Shown here one piece after another: positions 24,112-32,025 of a stretch of DNA of 35,562 nt. Under the pieces are notes generated by a model. That model ran no database searches. It worked only from the letters and a program-made list of their open reading frames with translations, and was not told the DNA's origin. Source of the stretch: Pirellulaceae bacterium. Its GTDB lineage: Bacteria > Planctomycetota > Planctomycetia > Pirellulales > Pirellulaceae. The DNA lies in assembly GCA_025459265.1 (NCBI GenBank), contig JALOQX010000017.1:1-35562 (forward strand), written 5' to 3'. Position numbers and translations under genes: made by a program. Every line of letters starts with the position of its first letter. Within the stretch, counting starts at the first letter, position 1.

Positions 24112-25026
24112 TCAGCCGTTGGGCTGGGTCTCCACGCCGTCCAGACAGGTCCGCAGCTGGTGAAGATCCGTCATGACGATGTCGGGTACGAGTCCGGCGA
24201 CGCGCGGGTCGCCCGCGCGCGTGCGCAGGCTGCGCGCGTCGCCCGCAAACAACGCCGTGGCGAAACCGACCTGGGTCGCCGGCCAGATATCGTTGAGCAG
24301 ATCGTTACCTATATACAGTACGTTACGCGTGGGGATCCCGCGGCGCCCCAGCACCTCGGCCGCCCGCCGAAACAGGTAGGCCGACGGTTTCGCCCAGCCG
24401 TGCTGGTAGGACAGGAACACCAGGGCCGGGTCCACGCCGCACGCGCCGCACGGGGCACCCCACAGGGCAGGAAACAGCTCCAGCGTGAAAAACTGGGCAT
24501 TGCTCACCAACCCCAGTGGGACTCCGCGCGCCCGCAGGTCGGCCAGCGTGCCCTGTGCACCGGGCATCGGCCAGAGCGGGTTGACCCGCACCTCGTACTC
24601 GACGGCCAGACGCGGCACGTCGACCTGCGCCGGGTCCCCGGCCAGAGAGCCGCGCGTGGCGAGTTCTCCGAGCGTGGTGCGCCAGACGTCCACGAGATCG
24701 ACTTCCGGATAATCGATGCCAGCCTGCTGACGGGCCGCCCGGTCGCCGGCAATCCGCGCCAGCAGGCAGTCCGCCGCCGCACGCCCCTCGGCCGCATCCC
24801 GCAGCGGCACGCCGACGCTGGCCAGCGCACGGGTCATCGCCTCCGCACGACAGTCCTGCGCCGTCGTTCCCAGATCGCCACTGCCACTGATGAACAACGT
24901 GCCGTAGATGTCGAAGAGTACCGCGCGGACGTCCCGCAGTGGCCGCAGTCGCGGTGCCATGCCCGCGGGAAGCGGCGCGAGCGGTTCCGCGTGTGCGCGA
25001 ATGACTGCGGCGACCGGTGTGAGCAT
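24112..25026 (-). CDS. HAD-family hydrolase with DxYGT motif I
   Basis: A 304-residue HAD protein. Motif I is [10 protein letters not shown]: the nucleophile Asp is present but the acid/base Asp is Tyr, as in haloacid dehalogenases. Motif II is LVSNAQ, motif III the Lys of [11 protein letters not shown], and motif [14 protein letters not shown] large helical cap lies between motifs I and II. By position it should be the phosphatase that makes glucosylglycerate, or a disaccharide glycerate, from the phospho-intermediate, but the Tyr argues for caution. Its ATG shares one base with the stop of the upstream glycosyltransferase (TGATG), so translation is coupled. An internal ATG at 24963 ([11 protein letters not shown]) would give a more compact N terminus. 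Confidence 0.82.
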   Translation of the reverse strand: MLTPVAAVIRAHAEPLAPLPAGMAPRLRPLRDVRAVLFDIYGTLFISGSGDLGTTAQDCRAEAMTRALASVGVPLRDAAEGRAAADCLLARIAGDRAARQQAGIDYPEVDLVDVWRTTLGELATRGSLAGDPAQVDVPRLAVEYEVRVNPLWPMPGAQGTLADLRARGVPLGLVSNAQFFTLELFPALWGAPCGACGVDPALVFLSYQHGWAKPSAYLFRRAAEVLGRRGIPTRNVLYIGNDLLNDIWPATQVGFATALFAGDARSLRTRAGDPRVAGLVPDIVMTDLHQLRTCLDGVETQPNG

Positions 25027-26588
25027 CACTCTACGCGAATCGGATGGAAGCGGGCCAAGTTGAGAAACGCGTCGAGCAGGATCGGACTCCCCTCGAGCTC
25101 TTGCGAACCGCACGGCGAACTTTCCCCCACCGCGGCGTAGGCCGCACGCAATTGCTGCCCGACGGCTTCCAGCGAAAAACAGCGCCGCACCACCTCGGCG
25201 TTGCTGGCCACGAGAGCACGCTGCGTGTGCCTGTCCACCTCCAGCAAGCCCTGGAGCGCCGGGTTCAGCTCGAGCAACCGCGCACGCCGCGCGGGAGACA
25301 ACGCCACCTGATCGACGACCTCTGCCTGTAGTCTAGAAGGGCAGTGAGCGAAATCAAGCAGCCCGTCACGGGCCAGCCCCGCGATGTCGCGTGCCAGCGC
25401 GGCCGCGTCCGGCGCCGGGCGACCGTAGGCGGCGAGCACCCGGCGGTAGCCGTCGGTGAACTGCCGCGCGAATTCCGCCGCACCGACCCAGTCCAGCGGA
25501 ATGCGCAGGTGCGGGGCGAGCGTATCGAACTGTACGCCGGCGGCCGTGAAATCGGTCGTGATCTCGGGCAAGTCGCGCCCGATCAGCGGCAGGCCGGCCA
25601 GCCACGGCTCGAGAAACACCATCCCAAACCCTTCCGCCACGCTGGTATTGATCACCGCATCGGCCGCCGCCAGGTTCTCGCCAAACGTCAGGCAGCCGGC
25701 TGTTCCCACGTCAAAAAGCACCGGCAGGCGACATGCCGCCGCACACTGCCGCCACCACGCGTATCGCGGTTGCTCACGCGGATTGCTGGGAGGCAGCGTG
25801 ACCCCCAACCACACCGACCGGGTGGGGGCCGCGGTCGCTCCCCACAACAACAGCTCGCCCAGGTTCTTGCGGCGAATGCCCCGGATCGGATACACGATGT
25901 ACCGCTCCCTCGCCGACACGCTCAGTTTCTCGGCCAGCCGTGACCGGGCCACCGAGCGCGCGGGCAGTTGGTCGTAGGGGGCAATCGGATTCGGCAGGAT
26001 ACGCAGTCGATCGGCAGGCATGCCCGCCCTGCGCAACAACGCATAGTCGCGCCGGTTGAGTACCGCATACTGCCGGGTCGGCCCGTGTGCGTAGAGCTGC
26101 TGCGGCAGCCGGTCGGGGTGGTCCACCGAAAGCGCCGCCAGCAGGTGCTGATGATCCGCGGGGCGAAAATCCTCGGAGAAATCATGCAGCTGCAGCAGGC
26201 AGCGGTAGCCACGATCGGTCAACTGAGCGATGGCGCCAGGGAGCGAGGCGTTCTTGCCGAGGGCGTGATTGTGGACGTGCAGAATCGTATCCGCCGCCGA
26301 CATCCCCGCGTCGGAAAGCGCGGCGGCCATGCGCGCGGCGAGTTCCCGGGGGCGCGCGACCGGCGCGTCATCATAGTCCAGCCCGGACACCTCGCGCCGG
26401 GTCACTTCCAGTCCCGGCAGAAGGTCCATCGCACCGGACGGCCATGCGTCGTGCTCTCCGCCATGCAGCACGACCACGCGGAGCGTCTGGCCCGGGCACG
26501 CCGTGGCGCTGAGGGCTCGCAAGTGGTTGACCATCACTTGCGTCACGCCCCCGCGACGGAGGTGGTAGTGCACGATCGCCAGGTGCAT
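25026..26588 (-). CDS. GT4-like glycosyltransferase, first gene of the cluster
   Basis: A 520-residue GT-B protein. It starts MHLAIVHYHLRRGGVTQVMVNHLRAL, the Rossmann opening and glycine loop of GT4 enzymes, and has HVHNHALGKN and LQLHDFSEDFRP in the acceptor half. The donor half has YIVYPIRGIRRKNLGELL and a retaining-GT EX7E in SVAEGFGMVFLEPWLAG. About 120 further C-terminal residues (after roughly 400) are helical and unassigned. Donor and acceptor are unknown. It is the promoter-proximal gene of the run, and its stop overlaps the HAD start. The divergent secretin-N gene begins about 160 nt away. Confidence 0.78.
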   Translation of the reverse strand: MHLAIVHYHLRRGGVTQVMVNHLRALSATACPGQTLRVVVLHGGEHDAWPSGAMDLLPGLEVTRREVSGLDYDDAPVARPRELAARMAAALSDAGMSAADTILHVHNHALGKNASLPGAIAQLTDRGYRCLLQLHDFSEDFRPADHQHLLAALSVDHPDRLPQQLYAHGPTRQYAVLNRRDYALLRRAGMPADRLRILPNPIAPYDQLPARSVARSRLAEKLSVSARERYIVYPIRGIRRKNLGELLLWGATAAPTRSVWLGVTLPPSNPREQPRYAWWRQCAAACRLPVLFDVGTAGCLTFGENLAAADAVINTSVAEGFGMVFLEPWLAGLPLIGRDLPEITTDFTAAGVQFDTLAPHLRIPLDWVGAAEFARQFTDGYRRVLAAYGRPAPDAAALARDIAGLARDGLLDFAHCPSRLQAEVVDQVALSPARRARLLELNPALQGLLEVDRHTQRALVASNAEVVRRCFSLEAVGQQLRAAYAAVGESSPCGSQELEGSPILLDAFLNLARFHPIRVE

Positions 26589-26659
26589 GGCGTGTCGATT
26601 CCCAGCTGCAGACCACGGACTGCGCGCCCCGATGCGGCAGCCCCGGGGTGCGGCATTGT

Positions 26660-26688
26660 TTGCATCTTACCCGGTCGGAGCCTATCAT
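26660..26688 (+). promoter_or_regulatory. Candidate promoter of the secretin-N gene
   Basis: TTGCAT (26660-26665) and TATCAT (26683-26688) are 17 nt apart, and the -10 is a 5 of 6 match. The leader to ATG 26746 would be about 50 nt. The region also serves the divergent glycosyltransferase run, for which only a poor TAAGAT was seen. Confidence 0.45.
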
Positions 26689-26745
26689 GCAGATTGCCAT
26701 GTCGGGGGGGAGTACGGTCGTCGTCTCGCGGGTGGGGCGTGGATC

Positions 26746-29700
26746 ATGAGGTTGGCCAGGCTGCAGCGGGGAGTGTCAGCGGTGTGCGCATGCGCCGCCG
26801 TGGCCTGGGGCACCGCGGTCGTGCTGAGCCAGGAGGCCACACCGGCAGCGCCAAGTGTGAAGGTGGAGGTGAAGCCGGTCGAGGCGGTGCCGGTTCCCAG
26901 CGAGGGTCCGCGCGGGGGAAAGGGACCGCCAGATCGGCCGGCACCCGAGGGAGCCATGCCGGGTCAGCCGCCAGGGGCGCCAGGTGAGTCCGGTCCGCCG
27001 GGGGCTGCTCCGCCCGCTGGCCCGCCGGGTGCAGAGCCGGGCAAGAAGGAACCATCCACCGCGCAGACGGTGCAGCGGCCGACCAAGCCCGCGACGCCGC
27101 CCGATCCGGCGGAGCTCCAGGTCCGCCCCGACCAAGATGGCCGGGTGCGGTTCCAGTTTCGCGGCCAAGCCTGGCCCGACGTGCTGGAGTGGTTCGGAGA
27201 AATCGCCGGGATGAGCGTCGACTGGCAGGAGTTGCCGGCCGATTACCTGAACATCGCCACGCAGCGCGGGTATCGGGTGGTCGAAATCCGCGATCTGCTC
27301 AACCGCCTGTTGCTGGCCCGCGGCTTCACGATGCTGCAGCAGGACGAGTTCCTGATCGTCGTGAAGTGTGAGGCGCTCAGCGCCGGCCTCGTCCCGCGCG
27401 TCACGCCGTTGGAACTCGACACGCTCTCCCCTCACGACTACGTCCGCGTCCTGTTCGAGCTCGACTGGCTGTTGGCCGAAGACGCGGCTGAGGAACTGCA
27501 GCCGCTGCTGAGCAAGAATGGCAAGCTGTTTCCGCTGGCGACGACGAACCGGATCGAAGCGATGGACGCGGTCGCGCACCTGCAGGAGATCCGCCGCGTA
27601 CTGGACGACGAACAGTCGCCCAAAGATGGTGAACCGCGCCTGGTGCGGGAATTCGTGCTGGAGTATGCACGGGCCCAGGACGTCAAGGACCAGCTCACGC
27701 AGCTGCTGGGCCAGTCGCCGCCGCCGCAGATGTCGATGGCCGGCATGACGCCGGAACAGATGCAGCAGCAGCAACAGATGATGCAGATGCAGATGCAGGC
27801 GCAGATGCAGGCGCAGCAACAGGCGATGCAGATGCAGGGAGGTGGCCCACCCCAGCCGCCCGGCCGACGCGCGCGGCGCGGGGCGAGTCCGCTCACGCCC
27901 GTGCAGGAGGACTCGGTGCGGATGGTCGTCAACGCCCGGCGCAACAGCATCGTCGTCCAGGCGCCTCCGGACAAGCTGGCCATCATCACGGATGCCATCC
28001 GGCTGTTGGATGTGCCGGAACCGGGTCACCCGTCGCTGCAGGCGTTTCTCGGCCGCATGCAGGTGTACCGCCTCGCCCAGCTCGATCCGCGCAAGCTGGC
28101 CGATTCCCTCCAGGAACTCGGCGGGCTCGACCCCACCACGCGTCTGGAAGTGGATGAGGCAAACCGCGCCATCATTGCCTACGCCTCGCCAGCCGACCAC
28201 TTCACCATCCGGTCCACCGTCGAAAAGCTCGACAGCAGCGCCCGCCGCGTGGAAGTCATCCCGCTCCGCCAACTGGCCGCGGATGAAGTGGCCGGGACCA
28301 TCCAGTACCTGATGAGCGGCCGTGGCGACGCGTCATCCTCCCCGCGGGGCAGCTACGGCTACATGGACTTCATGTACGGGTCGCCCTTTGGCCGTCGCAA
28401 CCGGCAGGAGGAATCGCGGGACGAGTTTCGGGTTGACGCGGACGTGGCCAACAATCGGCTGCTGGTCCGGGCCAACGACGTGGAGCTCGAGGAAGTGGTG
28501 GACATTCTCGTCAAGCTGGGAGAGATACCGCGGACGGCCGCGGCATCCGGACTGACCCGCGTGCTGGATGTGGTGCCTGGCGAGAACGCCCCGGCGCTGC
28601 TGGAGAAGCTGCAACAGGATTGGCGCGCGCTGTCACCTCACCCGTTGATCCTGCCGACGCTCCCGGCCGACCCGCCCTCTGCCGACGCGCCCGCCGCCCC
28701 GCCGCCGGCCGAGCCGGCGCCCGCGGCGGTCGGCCCGCAGGCGGCGATCCACACGTCCCTGTACAAGACGGCGCTGTACCAGCTCGCCGCCGACGAACCC
28801 GTCCCAGGTGCGCCCGACGACACCGCCGCGGAAGCGCCGGCTCAGCCCACGGCCGAGGCCGCGCCGATCGTGCTGTCGATCGGGCCCGACGGCCGTCTGG
28901 TGATCGCCTCCCGCGATCCCGAGGCGTTGGCCGAGTTCGAGGAGTTTGCGCGGCGGATGGCGCCCCGCCCGCGCGACTACCAGATCTTCCGGCTTCAGAA
29001 TGCCTCGGCCACTTGGGTCGTGCTGAACCTGGAAGATTTCTTCGAGGACAAGGAAGCGCAGCAGACCCGGAACCGGGACCGGATGATGTCGTGGTATTAC
29101 GGCATGCCGTCCGCCTCGTCCGCGGACAGCGACAGCCGCCGGCTCTCCAACCGCCGCCCGCTGAAGTTCATCTCCGACATCGACACGAACACGATCTTAG
29201 TCCAGGGCGCTGACGCGGAACAACTGCGAACGATCAAGGAGTTGATCGAGCTGTATGATGTGCCGGAGCCGGTCAATTCCCAGAAGGCGCGCGTGACACG
29301 GCTGTTTACGATCCGCTATTCGAAGGCCAGCGTTGTGGCGAGCGTCATCAAGGATGCCTACCGGGACCTGTTGAGCGCCAACGACCGCGCGCTGCAGGAC
29401 GCGCGGCAGGACAAAAACCAGCCGCGCGGCGGAGGGTTCGGCATGACCGTGATCTCGCCCTTCGGCGGTGGGGATGACGCGGCGCCGCCCGACACCCGCA
29501 CCTCCGCGCGATTTGAAGGCAAGCTGTCGATCGGCGTCGATGACGTCACCAACACGTTGTTGGTGTCGACCGAAGGGGACAGTTTGATGAGCGTGATCGC
29601 CGGTATGGTTGAGGCGCTCGACGAGGCCGCCAAACCGGTCTCGGAGCTGCGCGTCACGCGCCTCCGCCGCGATACGGATGGGTCCCGCCTGGCGGAAGCG

Positions 29701-29826
29701 CTGCAGAAGGTCCTGGGCAAGGGCGGCGAACTGCCGCCGGGTGCGCCGCCTCCGCCGGGCATGCCTCCGCCGGGCAGCCCGCCGCCGGGTCTGCCGCCCG
29801 GTGCCGCTCCCGCCCCGGGGCGATGA
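26746..29826 (+). CDS. Secretin N-domain protein without a secretin pore
   Basis: A 1026-residue exported protein. The start MRLARLQRGVSAVCACAAVAWGT is a signal peptide, probably cleaved before QEATPA. A Pro/Gly/Glu linker of about 90 residues follows, then an N0-like fold (VRFQFRGQAWPDVLEWFGEIAGMSV), then several NolW-like ring modules, each ending in an IVVQA- or LLVRA-type strand and a helix with a LDVPE-type end (four or more to about residue 990). Low-complexity blocks split the modules: Gln/Met-rich near 335-365, Pro/Ala-rich near 640-665, and Pro/Gly-rich at the C terminus. No secretin beta-barrel signature is seen. Such rings could stack in the periplasm as a scaffold. SpoU-like follows 73 nt later. 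The ribosome-binding site is weak. Confidence 0.8.
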   Translation: MRLARLQRGVSAVCACAAVAWGTAVVLSQEATPAAPSVKVEVKPVEAVPVPSEGPRGGKGPPDRPAPEGAMPGQPPGAPGESGPPGAAPPAGPPGAEPGKKEPSTAQTVQRPTKPATPPDPAELQVRPDQDGRVRFQFRGQAWPDVLEWFGEIAGMSVDWQELPADYLNIATQRGYRVVEIRDLLNRLLLARGFTMLQQDEFLIVVKCEALSAGLVPRVTPLELDTLSPHDYVRVLFELDWLLAEDAAEELQPLLSKNGKLFPLATTNRIEAMDAVAHLQEIRRVLDDEQSPKDGEPRLVREFVLEYARAQDVKDQLTQLLGQSPPPQMSMAGMTPEQMQQQQQMMQMQMQAQMQAQQQAMQMQGGGPPQPPGRRARRGASPLTPVQEDSVRMVVNARRNSIVVQAPPDKLAIITDAIRLLDVPEPGHPSLQAFLGRMQVYRLAQLDPRKLADSLQELGGLDPTTRLEVDEANRAIIAYASPADHFTIRSTVEKLDSSARRVEVIPLRQLAADEVAGTIQYLMSGRGDASSSPRGSYGYMDFMYGSPFGRRNRQEESRDEFRVDADVANNRLLVRANDVELEEVVDILVKLGEIPRTAAASGLTRVLDVVPGENAPALLEKLQQDWRALSPHPLILPTLPADPPSADAPAAPPPAEPAPAAVGPQAAIHTSLYKTALYQLAADEPVPGAPDDTAAEAPAQPTAEAAPIVLSIGPDGRLVIASRDPEALAEFEEFARRMAPRPRDYQIFRLQNASATWVVLNLEDFFEDKEAQQTRNRDRMMSWYYGMPSASSADSDSRRLSNRRPLKFISDIDTNTILVQGADAEQLRTIKELIELYDVPEPVNSQKARVTRLFTIRYSKASVVASVIKDAYRDLLSANDRALQDARQDKNQPRGGGFGMTVISPFGGGDDAAPPDTRTSARFEGKLSIGVDDVTNTLLVSTEGDSLMSVIAGMVEALDEAAKPVSELRVTRLRRDTDGSRLAEALQKVLGKGGELPPGAPPPPGMPPPGSPPPGLPPGAAPAPGR
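27751..27839 (+). repeat. Gln/Met-coding trinucleotide and 6-bp repeat tract
   Basis: Imperfect runs of CAG, ATG and CAA with the 6-bp unit CAGATG and the 9-bp unit GCGCAGATG lie inside the secretin-N gene and encode a tract of Gln and Met with some Ala. The tract sits between NolW-like modules and would be a flexible linker. Its repeat nature makes length variation between strains likely. Confidence 0.8.
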
Positions 29827-29899
29827 AGTGGGGGGACCGCGTCGCCCACCGGCGGCGCTGGCCCGCGTGGCTCAGTCCGTACTCAGGTCTCGTGTGAGC

Positions 29900-30703
29900 A
29901 TGCCGCAGCTGGCAATCCAATCGCTCGACGATCCGCGCCTCGGGGCCTATCGCGATCTGCGCAACAAGCGGGCTGCCGGACGCGGCGGCCGGTTCATTGC
30001 GGAAGGGGATCTGCTGGTCGCGCGGCTGCTGGCGAGTCCCCACCGTGTCGAGTCGTTACTGGTGGCGACGGAGGAGTCGCCGCGATGGAGCCTGCCGGAC
30101 GACCGGCCCGTCTACGTGGCTCCGCGCCCCCTGCTGGAACGGCTGGTGGGATTCAAGTTCCACCGCGGAGTCCTCGCCTGCGGTCTGCGCCCCGGACCAC
30201 GCGAGCTGGCCGACTGCCTGCCACCGAACGACCAGGATTGCGCGGTGGTGATCTGCGCGGCCGTGCAGGATCCGGAGAACCTGGGCGGGATCCTCCGCAA
30301 CGCGGCGGCGTTTGGCGTCGATCTGGTCGTCGTCGGTCCCGCCTCGGCCGATCCCTTGTCCCGCCGCGTCCTGCGGGTGTCGATGGGCGCGGCGCTGAAC
30401 TTGAACCTGTACCAGTCGCGGGACCTGGACCAGGACCTGCAGCGTCTGCGCGACGCATATGCGGTGCATCTGGCCGCCAGCGTTGCGGACCCGGCGGCAC
30501 CGGCCCTGGCGACCGCCCGCCGCCCGCCCCGCTGGGGCTTGCTGCTGGGCAACGAACGCCACGGGCTCAGCCCCGCGCAACTGGCCGCCAGTGACTCGCA
30601 GTGGACCATTCCCATGCCCGGCCGCATCGATTCGCTCAATGTGGCTGTTGCCTCGGCGATTTTCCTTTATCATTTCCAGATCGACCGCCGCGCGAGGACC
30701 TGA
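29900..30703 (+). CDS. SpoU/TrmH-family RNA 2'-O-methyltransferase
   Basis: A 267-residue SPOUT-class methyltransferase that methylates ribose in rRNA or tRNA from SAM. The three SpoU motifs are clear: motif 1 QDPENLGGILRNAAAFGVDLV, motif 2 LLLGNERHGLSP and motif 3 IPMPGRIDSLNVAVASAI, which form the trefoil knot. The N-terminal part (about 1-95; DLRNKRAAGRGGRFIAEGDLLVARLL) matches the substrate-binding L30e-like domain of TsnR/RlmB-type enzymes. The target nucleotide is not determinable. ATG 29900 is near the domain start; GTG 29894 is an alternative and both have poor ribosome-binding sites. It lies 73 nt after the secretin-N gene and may share its transcript. Confidence 0.9.
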   Translation: MPQLAIQSLDDPRLGAYRDLRNKRAAGRGGRFIAEGDLLVARLLASPHRVESLLVATEESPRWSLPDDRPVYVAPRPLLERLVGFKFHRGVLACGLRPGPRELADCLPPNDQDCAVVICAAVQDPENLGGILRNAAAFGVDLVVVGPASADPLSRRVLRVSMGAALNLNLYQSRDLDQDLQRLRDAYAVHLAASVADPAAPALATARRPPRWGLLLGNERHGLSPAQLAASDSQWTIPMPGRIDSLNVAVASAIFLYHFQIDRRART

Positions 30704-30753
30704 CCGTTGCCGCGGTCGGGTGGCTCGTGTCGCAGAAGCCGGGAAGGGAGCAG

Positions 30754-31206
30754 ATGATGGATGTCGCCGTGACTCGTCTCCTGACGCTCAAAGTGAAGGA
30801 TGTCATGACGCGGAAGGTGATCTGCGTGGGCGAAGACAGGGACATGTCGGAGGCTGCCGGTCTGTTCCTGGAAAAAGGGATCTCGGGGGCCCCGGTCGTC
30901 GACGCCCAAGGCCGCTGCGTGGGTGTGCTCAGCGCGATCGACTACGTGCGCCGCGCGCACACCACGCGGACCGGGCCGGACCCGTACCTGACGAGCGACA
31001 TGGTGGGGGCGGAAATGTCCCAACAGGTGCGGTCGGTGCAGCCGGAACAGACGCTCCTGACCGCCGCCCGGATCATGTGCGAGAAACACGTCCACCGGCT
31101 CCCGGTGCTCGATCTGGACGGCAAGCCGGTCGGGCTGATCACCGCGATGGATGTCGTCGCGGCGCTGATCAACGCCATGGACGAGCGGGATGCGCTGATG
31201 CGTTAG
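30754..31206 (+). CDS. Two-CBS-domain protein
   Basis: A 150-residue protein consisting of a pair of CBS domains. The first is about 14-68 (VKDVMTRKVICVGEDRDMSEAAGLFLEKGISGAPVVD), the second about 88-140 (QQVRSVQPEQTLLTAARIMCEKHVHRLPVLD). Bateman modules of this size bind adenine nucleotides and regulate partners. There is no extra catalytic domain. AAGGGAG lies a few nt before ATG 30754; ATG 30757 is equally placed. It follows the SpoU-like gene by 50 nt and may share a transcript. The partner is unknown. Confidence 0.88.
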   Translation: MMDVAVTRLLTLKVKDVMTRKVICVGEDRDMSEAAGLFLEKGISGAPVVDAQGRCVGVLSAIDYVRRAHTTRTGPDPYLTSDMVGAEMSQQVRSVQPEQTLLTAARIMCEKHVHRLPVLDLDGKPVGLITAMDVVAALINAMDERDALMR

Positions 31207-31244
31207 GGGACGGTGAACGCGTCCACCCGCGCGGCCGGGTCCGC

Positions 31245-31260
31245 GCCGGCCCGGGCCGGC
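31245..31260. terminator. Perfect 16-bp GC palindrome after the CBS gene
   Basis: GCCGGCCCGGGCCGGC is a perfect palindrome, 38 nt after the CBS stop. Its small centre makes a cruciform or hairpin plausible. There is no T-tract, so termination is only suggested. Confidence 0.4.
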
Positions 31261-31269
31261 CCGACGAAT

Positions 31270-31287
31270 GTAAACGGCAGGTAAACG
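31270..31287 (+). promoter_or_regulatory. Two direct GTAAACG repeats upstream of a promoter
   Basis: GTAAACG occurs at 31270-31276 and 31281-31287, 11 bp apart (one helical turn). The second copy ends 14 bp before the -35 of the candidate promoter for the methyltransferase gene. That spacing fits a binding site for a regulator placed directly upstream of the polymerase. It is a pattern only; no regulator is known. Confidence 0.35.
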
Positions 31288-31301
31288 CCGCGGGCTGTCC
31301 C

Positions 31302-31330
31302 TTGCAGACCCGGCTGAATCTCGTCATAGT
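31302..31330 (+). promoter_or_regulatory. Candidate promoter of the methyltransferase gene
   Basis: TTGCAG (31302-31307) and CATAGT (31325-31330) are 17 nt apart. The match is moderate. The leader to ATG 31441 would be about 100 nt. Confidence 0.4.
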
Positions 31331-31440
31331 GATGCCTCTGGCACGTGGTTTTGCGCTGTGGACCGAGCTGTTTCCGGGGCTCTGCGCCGCCGCGGCGACG
31401 CCCGGCCCCCTCGTTGGTGTGCGACAGGAGAAGGTAACGC

Positions 31441-32025
31441 ATGATCACTCGCGAGTACACCAAGTTCATCAGCGAGTTCGTGTGCCATCCCAAGGCCGTC
31501 GGCGCGCTCTCCCCCAGCTCGTCGCATCTGGCCAGGCACCTGGTGCGTTCGGTGGATTGGGCGCACACCGCGACGGTCGTGGAATACGGACCCGGGACCG
31601 GCGCGATCACGGAGGAGATTCTCCAGCGCATGCCGCCGGAGACGATGTTCCTGGCGATCGAAATCAGCAGCCGCTTCGCGGAAGTTCTGCGGACGCGGTT
31701 TCCCGGCGTGCGTGTCTGCGAGGGAAGTGTGCGGATGGTCAAGAGCCTGTGCGAGGCGCACGGCGTGTCGCAGGTCGACGCGATTGTGAGCGGCCTGCCG
31801 TGGGCCGCCTTCTCGGACGAAGATCAGACGGCGTATCTGGACGCGACCATGCAGGTGCTGCGGCCGGGCGGTCAGTTCATCACGTTCGGGTATCTGCAGG
31901 GTCTGCTGCTGCCGGCCGGGCGGCGGTTTCGGCGCAAGCTGAATCGCTACTTTGCGGAGGTCCGCGTCAGCAAACCGGTGTGGGCGAACCTGCCACCCGC
32001 GTTCTTCTACACCTGCCGCCGCTGA
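31441..32025 (+). CDS. Class I SAM methyltransferase, PmtA/KsgA-like
   Basis: A 194-residue methyltransferase. The N-terminal EYTKFISEFVCHPKAVGALSPSSSHLARHLV resembles phospholipid N-methyltransferases of the PmtA type. The SAM-binding motif I is VVEYGPGTGAITEEIL. The substrate-side motif is AIVSGLPWAAF, where KsgA-type dimethyltransferases have NLPY. The protein ends at FYTCRR without a KsgA C-terminal helical domain, so lipid or small-molecule methylation is more likely than rRNA. ATG 31441 has a strong AGGAGAAGG upstream. Its 3' end overlaps the convergent amidohydrolase by 19 nt. Substrate not established. Confidence 0.82.
   Translation: MITREYTKFISEFVCHPKAVGALSPSSSHLARHLVRSVDWAHTATVVEYGPGTGAITEEILQRMPPETMFLAIEISSRFAEVLRTRFPGVRVCEGSVRMVKSLCEAHGVSQVDAIVSGLPWAAFSDEDQTAYLDATMQVLRPGGQFITFGYLQGLLLPAGRRFRRKLNRYFAEVRVSKPVWANLPPAFFYTCRR

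Noticed and set aside
27751-27839. CRISPR-like or satellite array
   Set aside because: Units are short, imperfect and in frame within a coding gene; no spacer structure.
31441-32025. KsgA rRNA dimethyladenosine transferase
   Set aside because: Too short, lacks the NLPY motif and the C-terminal domain; the N terminus fits PmtA-like enzymes better.
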